DNA of 64,000 bases. Origin: VGNY01 sp964549635. Lineage in GTDB: Bacteria; Chloroflexota; Dehalococcoidia; GIF9; UBA5629. The notes under the pieces were generated by a model. The model was not told the DNA's origin. It worked only from the letters and a program-made list of their open reading frames with translations, and ran no database searches. Below, piece after piece: positions 1-8,292 of this stretch. Location: NCBI GenBank assembly GCA_964549635.1, contig CAZJVJ010000001.1:124001-188000 (forward strand), in the 5' to 3' direction. The translations under genes were made by a program, and so were the position numbers. Within the stretch, counting starts at the first letter, position 1. Each line of letters starts with the position of its first letter.

Positions 1-81
1 GCTGCCGATAGTGGTCTGGAAAACAGCAAAAACAGCTAAACCAAGAGCTATGGGTACAATTATGTCATTAAAAAATTTCAT
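1..81 (-). CDS. Probable signal peptidase I, N-terminal fragment cut by window edge
   Basis: Reading leftward from an ATG at 81 gives 27 open codons to the window edge. They start MKFFNDIIVPIALGLAVFAV and continue FQTTIGS. The pattern is a short polar start, one strongly hydrophobic helix and then a Q-T-I-x-S stretch. It matches the beginning of bacterial type I signal peptidases, where the membrane helix is followed by the SMEP catalytic motif. That motif would lie outside the window, so the family call is inference from the first helix only. If right, this would be the general Sec signal peptidase, separate from the SipW-type enzyme at 14904-16088. Confidence 0.5.
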   Translation of the reverse strand, partial: MKFFNDIIVPIALGLAVFAVFQTTIGS

Positions 82-221
82 CGGTCTATCTTTAAAACAA
101 GACTATTATAGTCCATGTCAATTTTTTATGCCATTAATTCTTTGCAGCCGGCGGTGTACCCATAGGCTAAACCAAAAGGCCTGATTCCCCGTTTTAATTA
201 GTAGCCAGCAACTACATGTAC

Positions 222-227
222 TATAAT
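222..227 (+). promoter_or_regulatory. Candidate -10 box for the SIMPL-domain lipoprotein gene
   Basis: A perfect TATAAT lies about 75 bp upstream of the ATG at 303. The -35 region is only weakly matched (TTAGTA at 198-203, 18-nt spacer). The gene also has a strong AAGGAGG ribosome binding site at 291-297. Position and sequence suggest a promoter but nothing else supports it. Confidence 0.35.
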
Positions 228-302
228 GAAAAAAGTGCAATATAGATGGCTGGATACATCAATAGACAAGGCTTTTTCAAAAATGTAGTGAAGGAGGTTT
301 AG

Positions 303-1091
303 ATGAAGAAACTGTGCTTAATCCTGTCCAGTATAATCTTAGTCGTGATTTTGGCTGTAGCTGCGGGATGTGTGATTGGTGAAGGCGCACAGGTCACACC
401 GCCAGCAATTTCTGCTTACGTTGCAGGACCAGAATTCGGGATTATCTATAGCCAGCAACAGGTTGGCCTGTGGGTAACTGGCGAAGGAAAGGCTACAGCA
501 ACCCCAGATGTTGTTCTGTTAAGTCTCGGTATAGAATCTGAAGCGAAGACGGTAGCCGTGGCACAGCGAAACGCGGCCGAGGTAATGAATAGGGTTATGA
601 AAGCTTTGAAAGCAAACGGCATTGCTGAAAAGGATATTCAAACACAACGGTTCAGCATCTACCCCATACGCAGATGGATTGATGATGAGCGCAGGGAAGA
701 AATCATTGGCTATCGGGTGACAAACATGGTGGTTGCCAAGATAAGACAGGTAGACAAAGCTGGAAGCATCATCGATAGTGTAGCTGAGGCTGGTGGTGAC
801 CTCACACGAATTGACTCCATAACCTTTACAGTTGATGACCCAGAACCTTATTTCAATGAGGCCAGAGAAAAAGCGGTAAAAGCTGCCATTGCTAAAGCCA
901 AGCAGGTAGCTGGAGCAGCCAATATAAAGCTGGGCAAACCGATGTATATCTCCGAAGGGACTCAGTATACGCCACCGGTAAGGGATTATTATGCACTGAA
1001 GGCTGAAAATGTCCTTCCGACACCAACCCCAATAAGCCCTGGTGAACTTGAATTCCGCGTTACCGTGCAGATGGTCTACGATATTGACTAA
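303..1091 (+). CDS. SIMPL domain (DUF541) lipoprotein
   Basis: This 262-aa protein has an N-terminal hydrophobic segment ending in a lipobox (AVAAGC), so it is probably exported and lipid-anchored at Cys23. Residues about 55-262 fit the SIMPL/DUF541 family. They show the opening VTGEGKATATPDVVLLSLGI, a middle section where each copy relates an index to a derived sum (NGIAEKDIQTQRFSIYP) and the typical YRVTNMVVAKIR strand. SIMPL proteins such as E. coli YggE are cell-envelope proteins linked to oxidative stress, but the biochemical role is not established. A strong AAGGAGG site six bases before the ATG fixes the start. It appears to be transcribed alone. Confidence 0.88.
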   Translation: MKKLCLILSSIILVVILAVAAGCVIGEGAQVTPPAISAYVAGPEFGIIYSQQQVGLWVTGEGKATATPDVVLLSLGIESEAKTVAVAQRNAAEVMNRVMKALKANGIAEKDIQTQRFSIYPIRRWIDDERREEIIGYRVTNMVVAKIRQVDKAGSIIDSVAEAGGDLTRIDSITFTVDDPEPYFNEAREKAVKAAIAKAKQVAGAANIKLGKPMYISEGTQYTPPVRDYYALKAENVLPTPTPISPGELEFRVTVQMVYDID

Positions 1092-1181
1092 GGATGACAG
1101 GTTTTTAAGGCCACTAGCAAAGCATGTATTCCTTTTCGACCGTTTTTACATTGGTTGTCGGAATAGAAATTGAGGCTGGGC

Positions 1182-1210
1182 TTGACAGAACCTTCAACGA
1201 AGCATATTAT
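1182..1210 (+). promoter_or_regulatory. Strong sigma-70-type promoter
   Basis: TTGACA at 1182-1187 and TATTAT at 1205-1210 are separated by exactly 17 bases. The start codon of the next gene is at 1251. This is close to the bacterial housekeeping consensus and makes the small genes at 1251 and 1650 a separate transcription unit from the lipoprotein upstream. Confidence 0.7.
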
Positions 1211-1250
1211 AGGCAGCAAAAAGACTCAAATGTGAGCTGGAGGTCTTGAG

Positions 1251-1574
1251 ATGGCAGAAGAAAAGTGGTCACCAAGGCCCTATTCCAATGAGGAGTTTCT
1301 ATCCTTTGACCGCCTCAAACGAGCTGTAACAAGCAGGGTTCTTGACCGAGCCGAACGCCTAATGTTAGAAGAGTTCCCCCTAAGCCCGGAACGGATAAAT
1401 GAATTAACCAACGAGGAGTGGCTACGGGCCAAGGAAGCCCTCAGGCTTTCCCCGGGAGCTCGGGAAGCATTTCGGAAATATTTAGAGGGAACAGTTAGTG
1501 CTAAGGTGGACAGCCTGATAAAGGCTGAAAAGGCCGAACTGGGGGCTATGGGAGTCGCTGAGAAAAGCTTATAA
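1251..1574 (+). CDS. Small conserved-looking protein of unknown function
   Basis: This 107-aa protein is highly charged, rich in Glu, Arg and Lys, and probably mainly helical and cytoplasmic. No signal peptide, membrane helix or cysteine motif is visible. I recognise no family. It has a strong promoter (1182-1210) and a GGAGG ribosome binding site about 8 bases before the ATG, so it is likely expressed. It is followed after 75 bases by another small protein on the same strand (1650-1880), which may share its transcript. Confidence 0.6.
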   Translation: MAEEKWSPRPYSNEEFLSFDRLKRAVTSRVLDRAERLMLEEFPLSPERINELTNEEWLRAKEALRLSPGAREAFRKYLEGTVSAKVDSLIKAEKAELGAMGVAEKSL

Positions 1575-1649
1575 GGGTGAGCGGTCGGAAAAGTTATTTG
1601 GTATACACAGTGTGACTGCCAAAAGGCTTTCCCCTGTTTATGTAACATT

Positions 1650-1880
1650 ATGGAAGAAAAAGCCATCAGCCGAAAAAGGTCTGGGACTGTGGATCAAGAG
1701 CAGTTAAAAAAGCGCTTAGAGATGTTAGACAAACGGCTGGATAACATTGATTCAGTGGTCACTGCTTTGGTAGAGCGGATAATGAGACAGCCCGTCAGTA
1801 TCGAGCTATCCTGCCCCAAGTGCGGCAATGTTGTCCAAATATCAGTAACAAGCAACGTGAAGTCCAGCAGCAAAAGCTAG
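1650..1880 (+). CDS. Small coiled-coil protein with one CxxC pair
   Basis: This is a 76-aa protein. Residues about 17-45 form a probable short coiled coil (LKKRLEMLDKRLDNIDSVVT). A beta-rich C-terminus follows, holding a single CPKCG knuckle near residue 55. Only one cysteine pair is present, so metal binding would need a second pair from a partner or from dimerisation. No clear ribosome binding site precedes the ATG. The gene lies in tandem with the small protein at 1251. The function is unknown. Confidence 0.5.
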   Translation: MEEKAISRKRSGTVDQEQLKKRLEMLDKRLDNIDSVVTALVERIMRQPVSIELSCPKCGNVVQISVTSNVKSSSKS

Positions 1881-2004
1881 AGGCAGCAGGCTGCTCGAGA
1901 TTGTTACCAGGCTGAACTGTTCTTGAAATATGACCTGCGTTGAACGTTCTACAGACTCTCTAGATTAAGGCTATTATCCCGTCAGGTTTTTTAGACGCCT
2001 TCAT

Positions 2005-3342
2005 TTACAGGATAGGTAGATAGTTCTTCAACTCATAATCGGTTACGTGTGTCCGGTATCTGTCCCATTCCACTTTCTTATTCTGGATGAAGCTGTTGAA
2101 GGCATGGTCTCCCAGGGCTTCTCTAACTAATTGACTTTTTTCAGTGAGCACGATGGCTTCGTACAGACTACCAGGGAGCGTCTTTATGCCCTTTCGTTTT
2201 CTTTGCTCAGGGCTCATTTCAAATACATTTTCCTCCGTTGGCGGTGGTAATTCATATTTTTTCTCAATCCCCTCGAGCCCGGCAGCCAGCATGACACTGA
2301 AGGCAAGGTATGGATTGCACGCCGGGTCAGGAGACCTGAGCTCTATTCTGGTCGCAACCTCTCGTCCCGGCTTGTATTCAGGGAGTCTAATCAAATCGGC
2401 ACGGTTCCTTCTTGCCCAGCTAATGTAACAAGGGGCTTCATATCCTGGGACAAGACGCTTGTATGAGTTTACCCACTGATTGCAGACTGAGGTGATTTCA
2501 GATATGTGCTTCAGCAATCCGGCAGTAAAACATTTGCCCAACTCAGACAAATGATAAATGTCGTCCTTATCGAAAAAAACATTTTTGTCGCCTTTGAACA
2601 GAGACATGTGGACATGCATGCCACTGCCATTTACCCCATAGACTGGCTTAGGCATGAACGTAGCATAGACTCCGTGTTTTTGGGCTATCTGTTTTACCAC
2701 CAGACGGTAGGTCATCACATTATCCGCCATGGTGAGTGCATCGGTGTAGTGAAGGTCAATCTCGTGCTGGCTGGGCGCTACTTCATGGTGGCTATATTCC
2801 ACCTGAATACCCATCTCCTCCAAAACCAGAATAGTCTCCCTCCTGATATCAGAAGCCACCTCGGGAGGTGTCAAATCAAAATAACCGCCCAAATCAAGGA
2901 ATTCCGTATTCTCGGAATTCTTGAAGTAGAAGTATTCCAGTTCAGGACCGACGTAAAAAGTGTACCCCATATTGGCCGCCCGCTTCAGATTTCGCTTCAG
3001 GATGTACCTGGGGTCACCCTCAAATGGCTGACCTCCTGGCCAGTAGATATCGCAGAACATTCTGGCTACACCCTGCTCTCTAGGGCGCCAGGGAATAATC
3101 TGGAAGGTGCTAGGGTCCGGCACAGCTACCATATCGCTTTCGTCTACTCTTGCAAAGCCAAGAATGGAAGAGCCATCAAAACCCATCCCCTCGGTGAGTG
3201 CCTCCTCAAGCTGATCAGCAGTTATAGAGAAACTTTTCAGAAATCCCAGTATATCGGTGAACCAAAGCCGGATGAACTTGATGTTTTCCTCTTTTACCTT
3301 ATTTAGTACCTGTTCTCTAGCCTCATCCAATTTTTTAGACAC
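2005..3342 (-). CDS. glnA: Glutamine synthetase, type I
   Basis: This cytoplasmic 445-aa enzyme makes glutamine from glutamate, ammonia and ATP. Visible family signatures are GFDGSSILGFARVDESDM near residue 55 (N-terminal domain), GPELEYF at 132-138 (metal ligands), GSGMHVHMSL near 240 (ATP/ammonia site) and the NSYKRLVPGYEAP loop near 293. The length is normal for the short GSI-alpha type. The region where adenylylated enzymes carry the modified tyrosine reads NVFEMSPEQR here, with Phe, so regulation by adenylylation is unlikely. The start is GTG at 3342, preceded by an AGGAGG site. A TTGAAG-17-TATACT promoter lies upstream (3389-3417), so the gene appears monocistronic. It is convergent with the small genes to its left. 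Confidence 0.97.
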   Translation of the reverse strand: MSKKLDEAREQVLNKVKEENIKFIRLWFTDILGFLKSFSITADQLEEALTEGMGFDGSSILGFARVDESDMVAVPDPSTFQIIPWRPREQGVARMFCDIYWPGGQPFEGDPRYILKRNLKRAANMGYTFYVGPELEYFYFKNSENTEFLDLGGYFDLTPPEVASDIRRETILVLEEMGIQVEYSHHEVAPSQHEIDLHYTDALTMADNVMTYRLVVKQIAQKHGVYATFMPKPVYGVNGSGMHVHMSLFKGDKNVFFDKDDIYHLSELGKCFTAGLLKHISEITSVCNQWVNSYKRLVPGYEAPCYISWARRNRADLIRLPEYKPGREVATRIELRSPDPACNPYLAFSVMLAAGLEGIEKKYELPPPTEENVFEMSPEQRKRKGIKTLPGSLYEAIVLTEKSQLVREALGDHAFNSFIQNKKVEWDRYRTHVTDYELKNYLPIL

Positions 3343-3388
3343 CTTTTCCTCCTGCTCCAGTCATGAGCTTGACTTCCAATATGGGGAA

Positions 3389-3417
3389 AGTATAAGGGAG
3401 TTTGTACTTTTCTTCAA
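3389..3417 (-). promoter_or_regulatory. Promoter of glnA
   Basis: On the minus strand TTGAAG (3417-3412) and TATACT (3394-3389) are 17 bases apart. They lie 47 bases upstream of the GTG start of glnA. No clear operator or nitrogen-regulatory motif was seen next to it. Confidence 0.6.
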
Positions 3418-3425
3418 GCGCTGAA

Positions 3426-3455
3426 TTGACGGTGGCGTCTGTATATTGATAAAAT
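3426..3455 (+). promoter_or_regulatory. Promoter of tRNA-Val
   Basis: TTGACG at 3426-3431 and TAAAAT at 3450-3455 with an 18-base spacer lie 11 bases before the tRNA 5' end. This is the expected arrangement for a bacterial tRNA promoter. Confidence 0.6.
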
Positions 3456-3466
3456 GCCCTCATGAT

Positions 3467-3542
3467 GGGCGGTTAGCTCAGTGGTTAGAGCGCTGCGTTG
3501 ACATCGCAGAGGTCACTGGTTCAAATCCAGTACCGCCCACCA
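3467..3542 (+). tRNA. tRNA-Val (anticodon GAC), CCA encoded
   Basis: A full cloverleaf can be folded: acceptor stem GGGCGGT/ACCGCCC, D-arm GCTC..GAGC, anticodon stem CTGCG/CGCAG with loop TTGACAT giving anticodon GAC, and a T-arm with the GGTTCAAATCC core. Discriminator A is followed directly by genomic CCA. Genomic CCA is shared with tRNA-His (38395) but not with the tRNA-Leu or tRNA-Arg genes here, so the organism should also need a CCA-adding enzyme. Confidence 0.96.
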
Positions 3543-3624
3543 GTTACACCAATCACTACTACCGATTAGATAACTCGCTCCCTATATTCAAAAGAACCCG
3601 GAGATACGTTAAAATGCTACCTTA

Positions 3625-4128
3625 TCAATCTATTTGTTTGAACATTTTCTTCGGTGCACCACAGATAGGACATTTCTCAGGAGCCGCACCTTCAACGGTG
3701 TTACCGCAGTACTGGCAAACAAAAATTGGCTTTTCCGGTACAGTCTGACCTTTCTCCAGCAAGCTTAGCGCAGCCTGGTAAAGTTTATGATGGATCTGTT
3801 CCACCTGATTCGCTAGGTCAAAACTGTCTTTAGCCTTCTTATCGCCTTCAGCCTCAGCCTGCTTCATGAATTCGGGGTACATCTTAGTGAACTCATGGTG
3901 CTCGCCGCTAATTGCAGCCTTCAAGTTCTCCTTGGTTGATTTTATTCCCCCCATGACCTTAAGATGATTACGCGCATGGATTGTTTCCGCCTCTGAAGCG
4001 GCACGGAACAACCGCGCTACCTGCCTGTATCCCTCTTCATCAGCCTTTTCAGCAAAATACAGGTACTTGCGACTGGCCTGGCTCTCCCCAGCAAAGGCAG
4101 CCTGCAAATTTTCAACCGTCTTGTCCAT
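3625..4128 (-). CDS. Rubrerythrin
   Basis: This 167-aa non-haem iron protein reduces hydrogen peroxide in anaerobes. Residues about 1-130 are a ferritin-like four-helix bundle with the di-iron glutamates (AFAGESQASRKYLYFAEKA near the N-terminus, EAETIHARNH, ISGEHHEF and VEQIHHKLY). The last 35 residues are a rubredoxin-like domain with two CxxCG knuckles (CQYCG and CPICG). The full length and both domains are present. It is the last gene of a leftward run but is separated from the acyl-CoA genes by about 100 bases that contain an AT-rich palindrome. It is therefore probably separately controlled. Confidence 0.96.
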   Translation of the reverse strand: MDKTVENLQAAFAGESQASRKYLYFAEKADEEGYRQVARLFRAASEAETIHARNHLKVMGGIKSTKENLKAAISGEHHEFTKMYPEFMKQAEAEGDKKAKDSFDLANQVEQIHHKLYQAALSLLEKGQTVPEKPIFVCQYCGNTVEGAAPEKCPICGAPKKMFKQID

Positions 4129-4155
4129 TGTTTACCCCCTTTTTACTATGGAAAA

Positions 4156-4167
4156 TGATAATTATTA
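4156..4167. promoter_or_regulatory. AT-rich palindrome upstream of rubrerythrin, possible PerR/Fur-like site
   Basis: TGATAATTATTA is a near-palindrome (10 of 12 positions symmetric around ATAATTAT) lying about 30 bases upstream of the rubrerythrin start. It resembles AT-rich PerR/Fur-class half sites. That would fit peroxide or iron control of rubrerythrin, but short AT palindromes arise easily by chance. Confidence 0.25.
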
Positions 4168-4227
4168 CTAACATATTTTAACAGAACTTTCCGGCCTCTT
4201 CAAGATCTCGCCGGCTCAGTGGCTGCA

Positions 4228-5004
4228 CTACTTCTGATATGTCTTCTGGACCTCTCTGAACTTGAGCTTCATGTCGAACTGGAAATACATAGCAGCCAGC
4301 ATCTCTTCAATTTTAAGCTTGTGGACCGGGTCACTTTCAGATGGCGAGTCATAGGTAATGGATGCCTGCCCTGTCCATATAGCCCTTTCGCCCTTTGGGT
4401 CAACATGATAGTCCACCTCAGCACACCAGCTAATCAACTGGGTAAGGCCATCGCCAGGGCTTTGGACCCAGGGGACATGCCTCACCGACAGTAGCGGCAC
4501 CGGATAAGGAAAGTAAGCGTCAATTACGCTGCCCACCCCCCTTTCAACAGGTTTAAAAGTAAAGGTAATCAACCTCTTACCAGCTGGCCTGTCTAATGTT
4601 GCTTCTATTAAATCGAGCTTGTTTTCAAGTTTTATTTCTGCCAGCTTCTTCGGAGCGCCAGCGATTTCCCTCCCAGCAGCTAATGCAGCGTCATTGGTTA
4701 CATAAATATACGGGATATAATACCCCATCTCACCATGCACATCTTTCACCATAATGGCTGATACTTCCTCATTATAGGCTCCCAGCGTACTGAAAGAGTA
4801 ACGGGAAATCCAGATTCCTGCCTGAGGTGGGTCACTGAAAGGCTCAAGCCCCTCTGGCAAAATCTGGTCTACATCAGGTGAAGTCAGGAATACAGCGATC
4901 AGCGCATCACAGTTCCGGTATTCTACACCCCTCTCACGGTTGAAATCATAAAGTGGTGCATCAAATGGAATAGACTCGCCTTTATCTCCGCCTTTCAAAA
5001 CCAT
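4228..5004 (-). CDS. Acetoacetate decarboxylase family protein
   Basis: This is a 258-aa member of the acetoacetate decarboxylase superfamily. The family signature GREIAGAPKKLAEI lies at residues 111-124; a lysine there (K119 or K120) corresponds to the Schiff-base lysine of true decarboxylases. The conserved YNE segment near residue 77 is also present. Many members act on other beta-keto or pyruvoyl-type substrates, so the substrate is uncertain. It is the fourth gene of a leftward operon after SDR, SCP2-like and acyl-CoA dehydrogenase genes, 41 bases after the dehydrogenase. This suggests it handles a beta-keto product of that pathway. Confidence 0.85.
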   Translation of the reverse strand: MVLKGGDKGESIPFDAPLYDFNRERGVEYRNCDALIAVFLTSPDVDQILPEGLEPFSDPPQAGIWISRYSFSTLGAYNEEVSAIMVKDVHGEMGYYIPYIYVTNDAALAAGREIAGAPKKLAEIKLENKLDLIEATLDRPAGKRLITFTFKPVERGVGSVIDAYFPYPVPLLSVRHVPWVQSPGDGLTQLISWCAEVDYHVDPKGERAIWTGQASITYDSPSESDPVHKLKIEEMLAAMYFQFDMKLKFREVQKTYQK

Positions 5005-5045
5005 TTTGTTTTGCCTCCTTCTTACTAATTTTTATGCCATGGACT

Positions 5046-6314
5046 TCAGCAATACTCCTGGATGATATTGTATGCTGCCGAAAGCCCTAAAACCTCTGTC
5101 GTCCCATCCTCGATCAGCCCTGCCCTTGCGTCTCTGAAAAGTTTCTCAACAAGAAAGTCTTTGGTGAGCCCGTACCCGCCAAATATTTGCACCGCTTCGT
5201 GAGCCACCTCAAATGCTGACCTTTTACCGTAAATTTGTGCTGAAAGAGCATGCCTTGAAGAGGCATCAAAGGTACCCTCTACATAAATCTTTTCCCAGAC
5301 ATGTTCCATAACCTTTCTGGTGTAGTATCTTGAGCTTTCCACCTTCTCGAACATGCTGTAAAGTTTGTGCTTGATTGTCTGATGTTCACAAAGAGGTTTA
5401 CCCCCCTGAACCCGGTTTTTCGCATATTCCAGCGCCTCCTCGAAAGCCGCCCGGGCCAACCCGGTGAAAACGGCCCCCATGAAACAACTGGTAAGGCAGA
5501 GTATCTGACCAACACGCAACTCATAAAAAGGAGGCCTTATAATCATATACTCATCTGGTATATAGACATTGTCGAAAACAAGGTCTCCCTGCGGGTCATC
5601 CCTCAAACCAAGCTTATCAATAGGCTTCCCCTTGGTTACACCTTTCTGGTCCAGCGGTACCACACAAAAGGCCCCATTGGCTAGACTGTCGTGAGGTGGC
5701 AAAGTAACGTGGAGCCCCACATGTGTAGCTGCGGGAGCTGACGATAGCCAGCTGGACTTGGGACCATTGATAACCCAGCCATCACCACTTCTGTCAGCCC
5801 TTACCTGGCCATGATGTAACTCTGTGACATAAGGCAAGAAACTTTCTTGTGTAGCTAAAATGTAATCTGAACCGCACTCAGGCTCAGTAACGCCCCAGCA
5901 GCCATGAAATTTAGCCTCAGTATCTTCGGCCCAGGGTATCACCAGGTCATCAATAATGTCACCCATGGCGAACAACGAGGCCACCCCGGCAGGTACCTGG
6001 TCAACGCCTATAGCCGTAGCCAGACCTGCACTGCCCCAGCCTAGCTCTTCCAGAATTATATACGCCTCTATGGCACTTAAGCCTAGCCCACCATAATCCT
6101 TGTGGAAAAAAAGCCGGTGATAGCCCATGGCTTTCATCTCCTTTAGTGCATCCCAGTATGGCGAACCTTTGGCTATCACCTGCTCCGGGTCAGTCATCCT
6201 GTCCAGTTTCTTTGCGGCTGGTCTTATTACCTCCTCAGCAAACCTGTGAGTCTCATTCCTTAATAAGCATAAACCCTTGTCTTCTCTAACCCTTGAGTCT
6301 ATTTCAAAGTACAT
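5046..6314 (-). CDS. Acyl-CoA dehydrogenase family protein
   Basis: This 422-aa flavoprotein is predicted to introduce a double bond alpha-beta to a CoA thioester. It shows the GCWGVTEPECGSD motif (FAD and substrate region), WVINGPKSSWLSS, and the C-terminal helical domain with QIFGGYGLTKDFLVEKLFRDAR. Near the end GLIEDGTTEV replaces the usual YEGT motif; its Glu may serve as catalytic base. I chose the ATG at 6314 because GGAGG (6325-6321) sits 6 bases before it. An upstream in-frame ATG at 6335 has no such site. It is preceded by the SCP2-like gene and followed by the decarboxylase-like gene in one operon. The substrate is not deducible. Confidence 0.93.
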   Translation of the reverse strand: MYFEIDSRVREDKGLCLLRNETHRFAEEVIRPAAKKLDRMTDPEQVIAKGSPYWDALKEMKAMGYHRLFFHKDYGGLGLSAIEAYIILEELGWGSAGLATAIGVDQVPAGVASLFAMGDIIDDLVIPWAEDTEAKFHGCWGVTEPECGSDYILATQESFLPYVTELHHGQVRADRSGDGWVINGPKSSWLSSAPAATHVGLHVTLPPHDSLANGAFCVVPLDQKGVTKGKPIDKLGLRDDPQGDLVFDNVYIPDEYMIIRPPFYELRVGQILCLTSCFMGAVFTGLARAAFEEALEYAKNRVQGGKPLCEHQTIKHKLYSMFEKVESSRYYTRKVMEHVWEKIYVEGTFDASSRHALSAQIYGKRSAFEVAHEAVQIFGGYGLTKDFLVEKLFRDARAGLIEDGTTEVLGLSAAYNIIQEYC

Positions 6315-6349
6315 CCTGCCCCTCCGGATAATCAATTTGCGTCCTTAAC

Positions 6350-6958
6350 TTAATCTATAGGTACACCGGCAAACACCTCCTTGGTCAATAAAACTACCGC
6401 CTTCATATGCTTCATCATGTAAGACATGTTGCCCTGGAGCTGCAACTTGTTGCTCATTATAAGCCTGATGGCATCCTGCTTGCCTGAGACCATGAGCTTC
6501 CATGCACCATAAGCGCCAGCAAGCTTGAAGGCAGCATCTTCGTGCTCGCCCGGAGCTACCGGTAGCATGTTCCGCACAGCACCATGCCAGAAATCTGCCC
6601 AGACGAACAGAGATAGTCTTTTTATGTCCTCAGCAGATAACCTGGCAACTTTGTTCATCACCTCATCCAGGTTCAAGTCTTTAATAGGAGCCTCTACCTG
6701 AATCCCCAGGCTTTCGAAAACCTTCTCTGCGGATGTGCCTTTATATTTTGCCCGAGATTCAGCTGGTATCATATCCATCAGGCTTATGAAGCCCTCCATA
6801 ACCTCTCTTCTTTTCAGTTCTCTGAGCAATTCGTCATCGCCGTTAACTATACACAGAAAGTCCCCTTCCCATTCCTTGGCTGCCTCTTTATATGCTTCGC
6901 TTCTCTTCGCCGCTTCAAGTACTGCCTCAATCCAGTCTCTTGATGGAAATATTGCCAT
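6350..6958 (-). CDS. SCP2 sterol-transfer-like protein
   Basis: This 202-aa cytoplasmic protein starts at the ATG at 6958, which has an AGGAGG site; a longer in-frame start at 7018 lacks one. The end of the protein is a pattern seen in bacterial SCP2-like proteins (KLMVSGKQDAIRLIMSNKLQLQG followed by an LTKEVF tail). The segment binding a lipid or acyl chain would be about residues 60-190. The family call rests on this C-terminal pattern and on the acyl-CoA neighbours, so it is moderate. It lies between the SDR and the acyl-CoA dehydrogenase gene and may carry an acyl or lipid substrate for them. Confidence 0.65.
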   Translation of the reverse strand: MAIFPSRDWIEAVLEAAKRSEAYKEAAKEWEGDFLCIVNGDDELLRELKRREVMEGFISLMDMIPAESRAKYKGTSAEKVFESLGIQVEAPIKDLNLDEVMNKVARLSAEDIKRLSLFVWADFWHGAVRNMLPVAPGEHEDAAFKLAGAYGAWKLMVSGKQDAIRLIMSNKLQLQGNMSYMMKHMKAVVLLTKEVFAGVPID

Positions 6959-7129
6959 TTCTAACCTCCTATTTTTGATTTTCAAAGGCACAATGCCAGC
7001 TTCCAGTGCCCAAGACAAAGACCGATGGTATCCATAAGGTCATATCCCAGCCCTGCGGTTTCAAAGTATACTATGTAAAAGAAACATGTCAAGAAGTTTT
7101 TGCCGTAAAAATCGTGCTGCACTCACCGC

Positions 7130-7960
7130 CTATTCAGTGCCTGTCTTTTGCCATCTTCCTCCTGTCCAGTTGTCTAAGGAGGTATCCACTTTCATCAATC
7201 TAATTATCCCAAAAGCCAGCTTAGGCGGCAGGAGTTTGGTCAAAAATTCAAGATATACTGTCGCCGGCATAATAAGCATTGCCTTATTCGCCTTCATAGC
7301 TTCATAGATTTTCCTGCCCACTTCCTCCGGAGTCAACAATCTGGTACACCGCGGAGGCCTAACACCTTCAACCATTGCTGTCGCTACGAAAGCAGGACAG
7401 ACTATGGTAATGTGAATATCTTTCAAGCCCTCATCCATCATTAACTCCCACCGCAAACTTTCAGCAAAGCCCACCACGGCATGTTTACTCGCGCTATAGC
7501 TGCTGAGTTTGGGAGTGCCACCTAGACCAGTGGCTGAGGCAAGAAAAACCAAGTGTCCGCACTTTTTAGCCAGCATATCGGGTAGAAATGCCTTGGTTAT
7601 CCATATGTATCCCATGATATTTACGTCCATAATCTCCTGGTGAACCTCGTCGTCAATGTCCATAAATTTACCAGCATAAGCCACACCGGCATTGTTAATC
7701 ACAATGTCTACGGTGCCTACTTTCTGGTGAATCTCAGCGGCTAATTTATAAACCTGTGCCCTGTCTCTGACATCGCAGACGAAGGAATATACTTCTCCAC
7801 CTGTGATGACAAGCTCCGCCGTGGCTTTCTTAAGGGCTTTCTCATCGATATCCGCCAGCACCACTTTCGCCCCATCTCTGGAAAAATAATTTGCCAGTGA
7901 ATAACCGATACCCGACGCACCACCAGTAATCAAGACAATTTTACCCGCCACGTCCTTCAT
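7130..7960 (-). CDS. Short-chain dehydrogenase/reductase
   Basis: This is a classical SDR of about 276 aa. The nucleotide-binding TGGASGIG motif lies near residue 12, followed by the acidic residue of VVLADID (suggesting NAD preference) and the structural motif NNAG. The active-site Ser-Tyr-Lys reads LASATGLGG...YSASKHAVVG. The C-terminus is extended beyond the core. Two starts are possible, 7960 and 7981, with AAGG-like sites before the first; I use 7960. It is the first gene of the leftward operon with SCP2-like, acyl-CoA dehydrogenase and decarboxylase-like genes and probably oxidises or reduces a hydroxyacyl or ketone intermediate. Confidence 0.92.
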   Translation of the reverse strand: MKDVAGKIVLITGGASGIGYSLANYFSRDGAKVVLADIDEKALKKATAELVITGGEVYSFVCDVRDRAQVYKLAAEIHQKVGTVDIVINNAGVAYAGKFMDIDDEVHQEIMDVNIMGYIWITKAFLPDMLAKKCGHLVFLASATGLGGTPKLSSYSASKHAVVGFAESLRWELMMDEGLKDIHITIVCPAFVATAMVEGVRPPRCTRLLTPEEVGRKIYEAMKANKAMLIMPATVYLEFLTKLLPPKLAFGIIRLMKVDTSLDNWTGGRWQKTGTE

Positions 7961-7981
7961 ATACCTAACCTTGCAATACAT

Positions 7982-8292
7982 TTCAGGAAGGGACCAATGA
8001 ATGATTTCTACTTGCCAAGCCCTGTTTTGTGTTCCTATTATCCCATATTAGGATTAGACAGCATTGTGGTTTCCCGTGTCTTTTAATAGTCGCTCCAAGT
8101 ACTCGGATTTCACAAATCACGGTCTCAACCCCAAAATGGAGACAGCAATTGAATTTATTACTGTTAAGTATCCCGATGACAGGTTGCCAAAAAATCGAAT
8201 CCCTTAAGCACCTTACCTTCAATAATGACATATTTTTCTGATTTCTGTAAAATCGAGTATTAAGGCTGCGGATTTAAAAATTAGGGTGAATT
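7982..8292. other. Divergent intergenic region, no gene seen
   Basis: About 310 bases separate the leftward SDR operon from the rightward small wHTH gene. They should hold both promoters. I see AT-rich stretches, including GATAAT on the minus strand, but no well-spaced -35/-10 pair, hairpin or coding remnant that I can defend. Confidence 0.4.

Noticed and set aside
1881..2004. Intrinsic terminator between the small zinc-type gene and glnA
   Set aside because: Only a 5-bp GCAGC/GCTGC stem with a 2-base loop and no adjacent T-run is present, too weak for a call.
2506..3306. 266-codon open frame on the plus strand inside glnA
   Set aside because: It is the mirror of the strongly conserved glnA coding sequence, has no start signal and no family resemblance.
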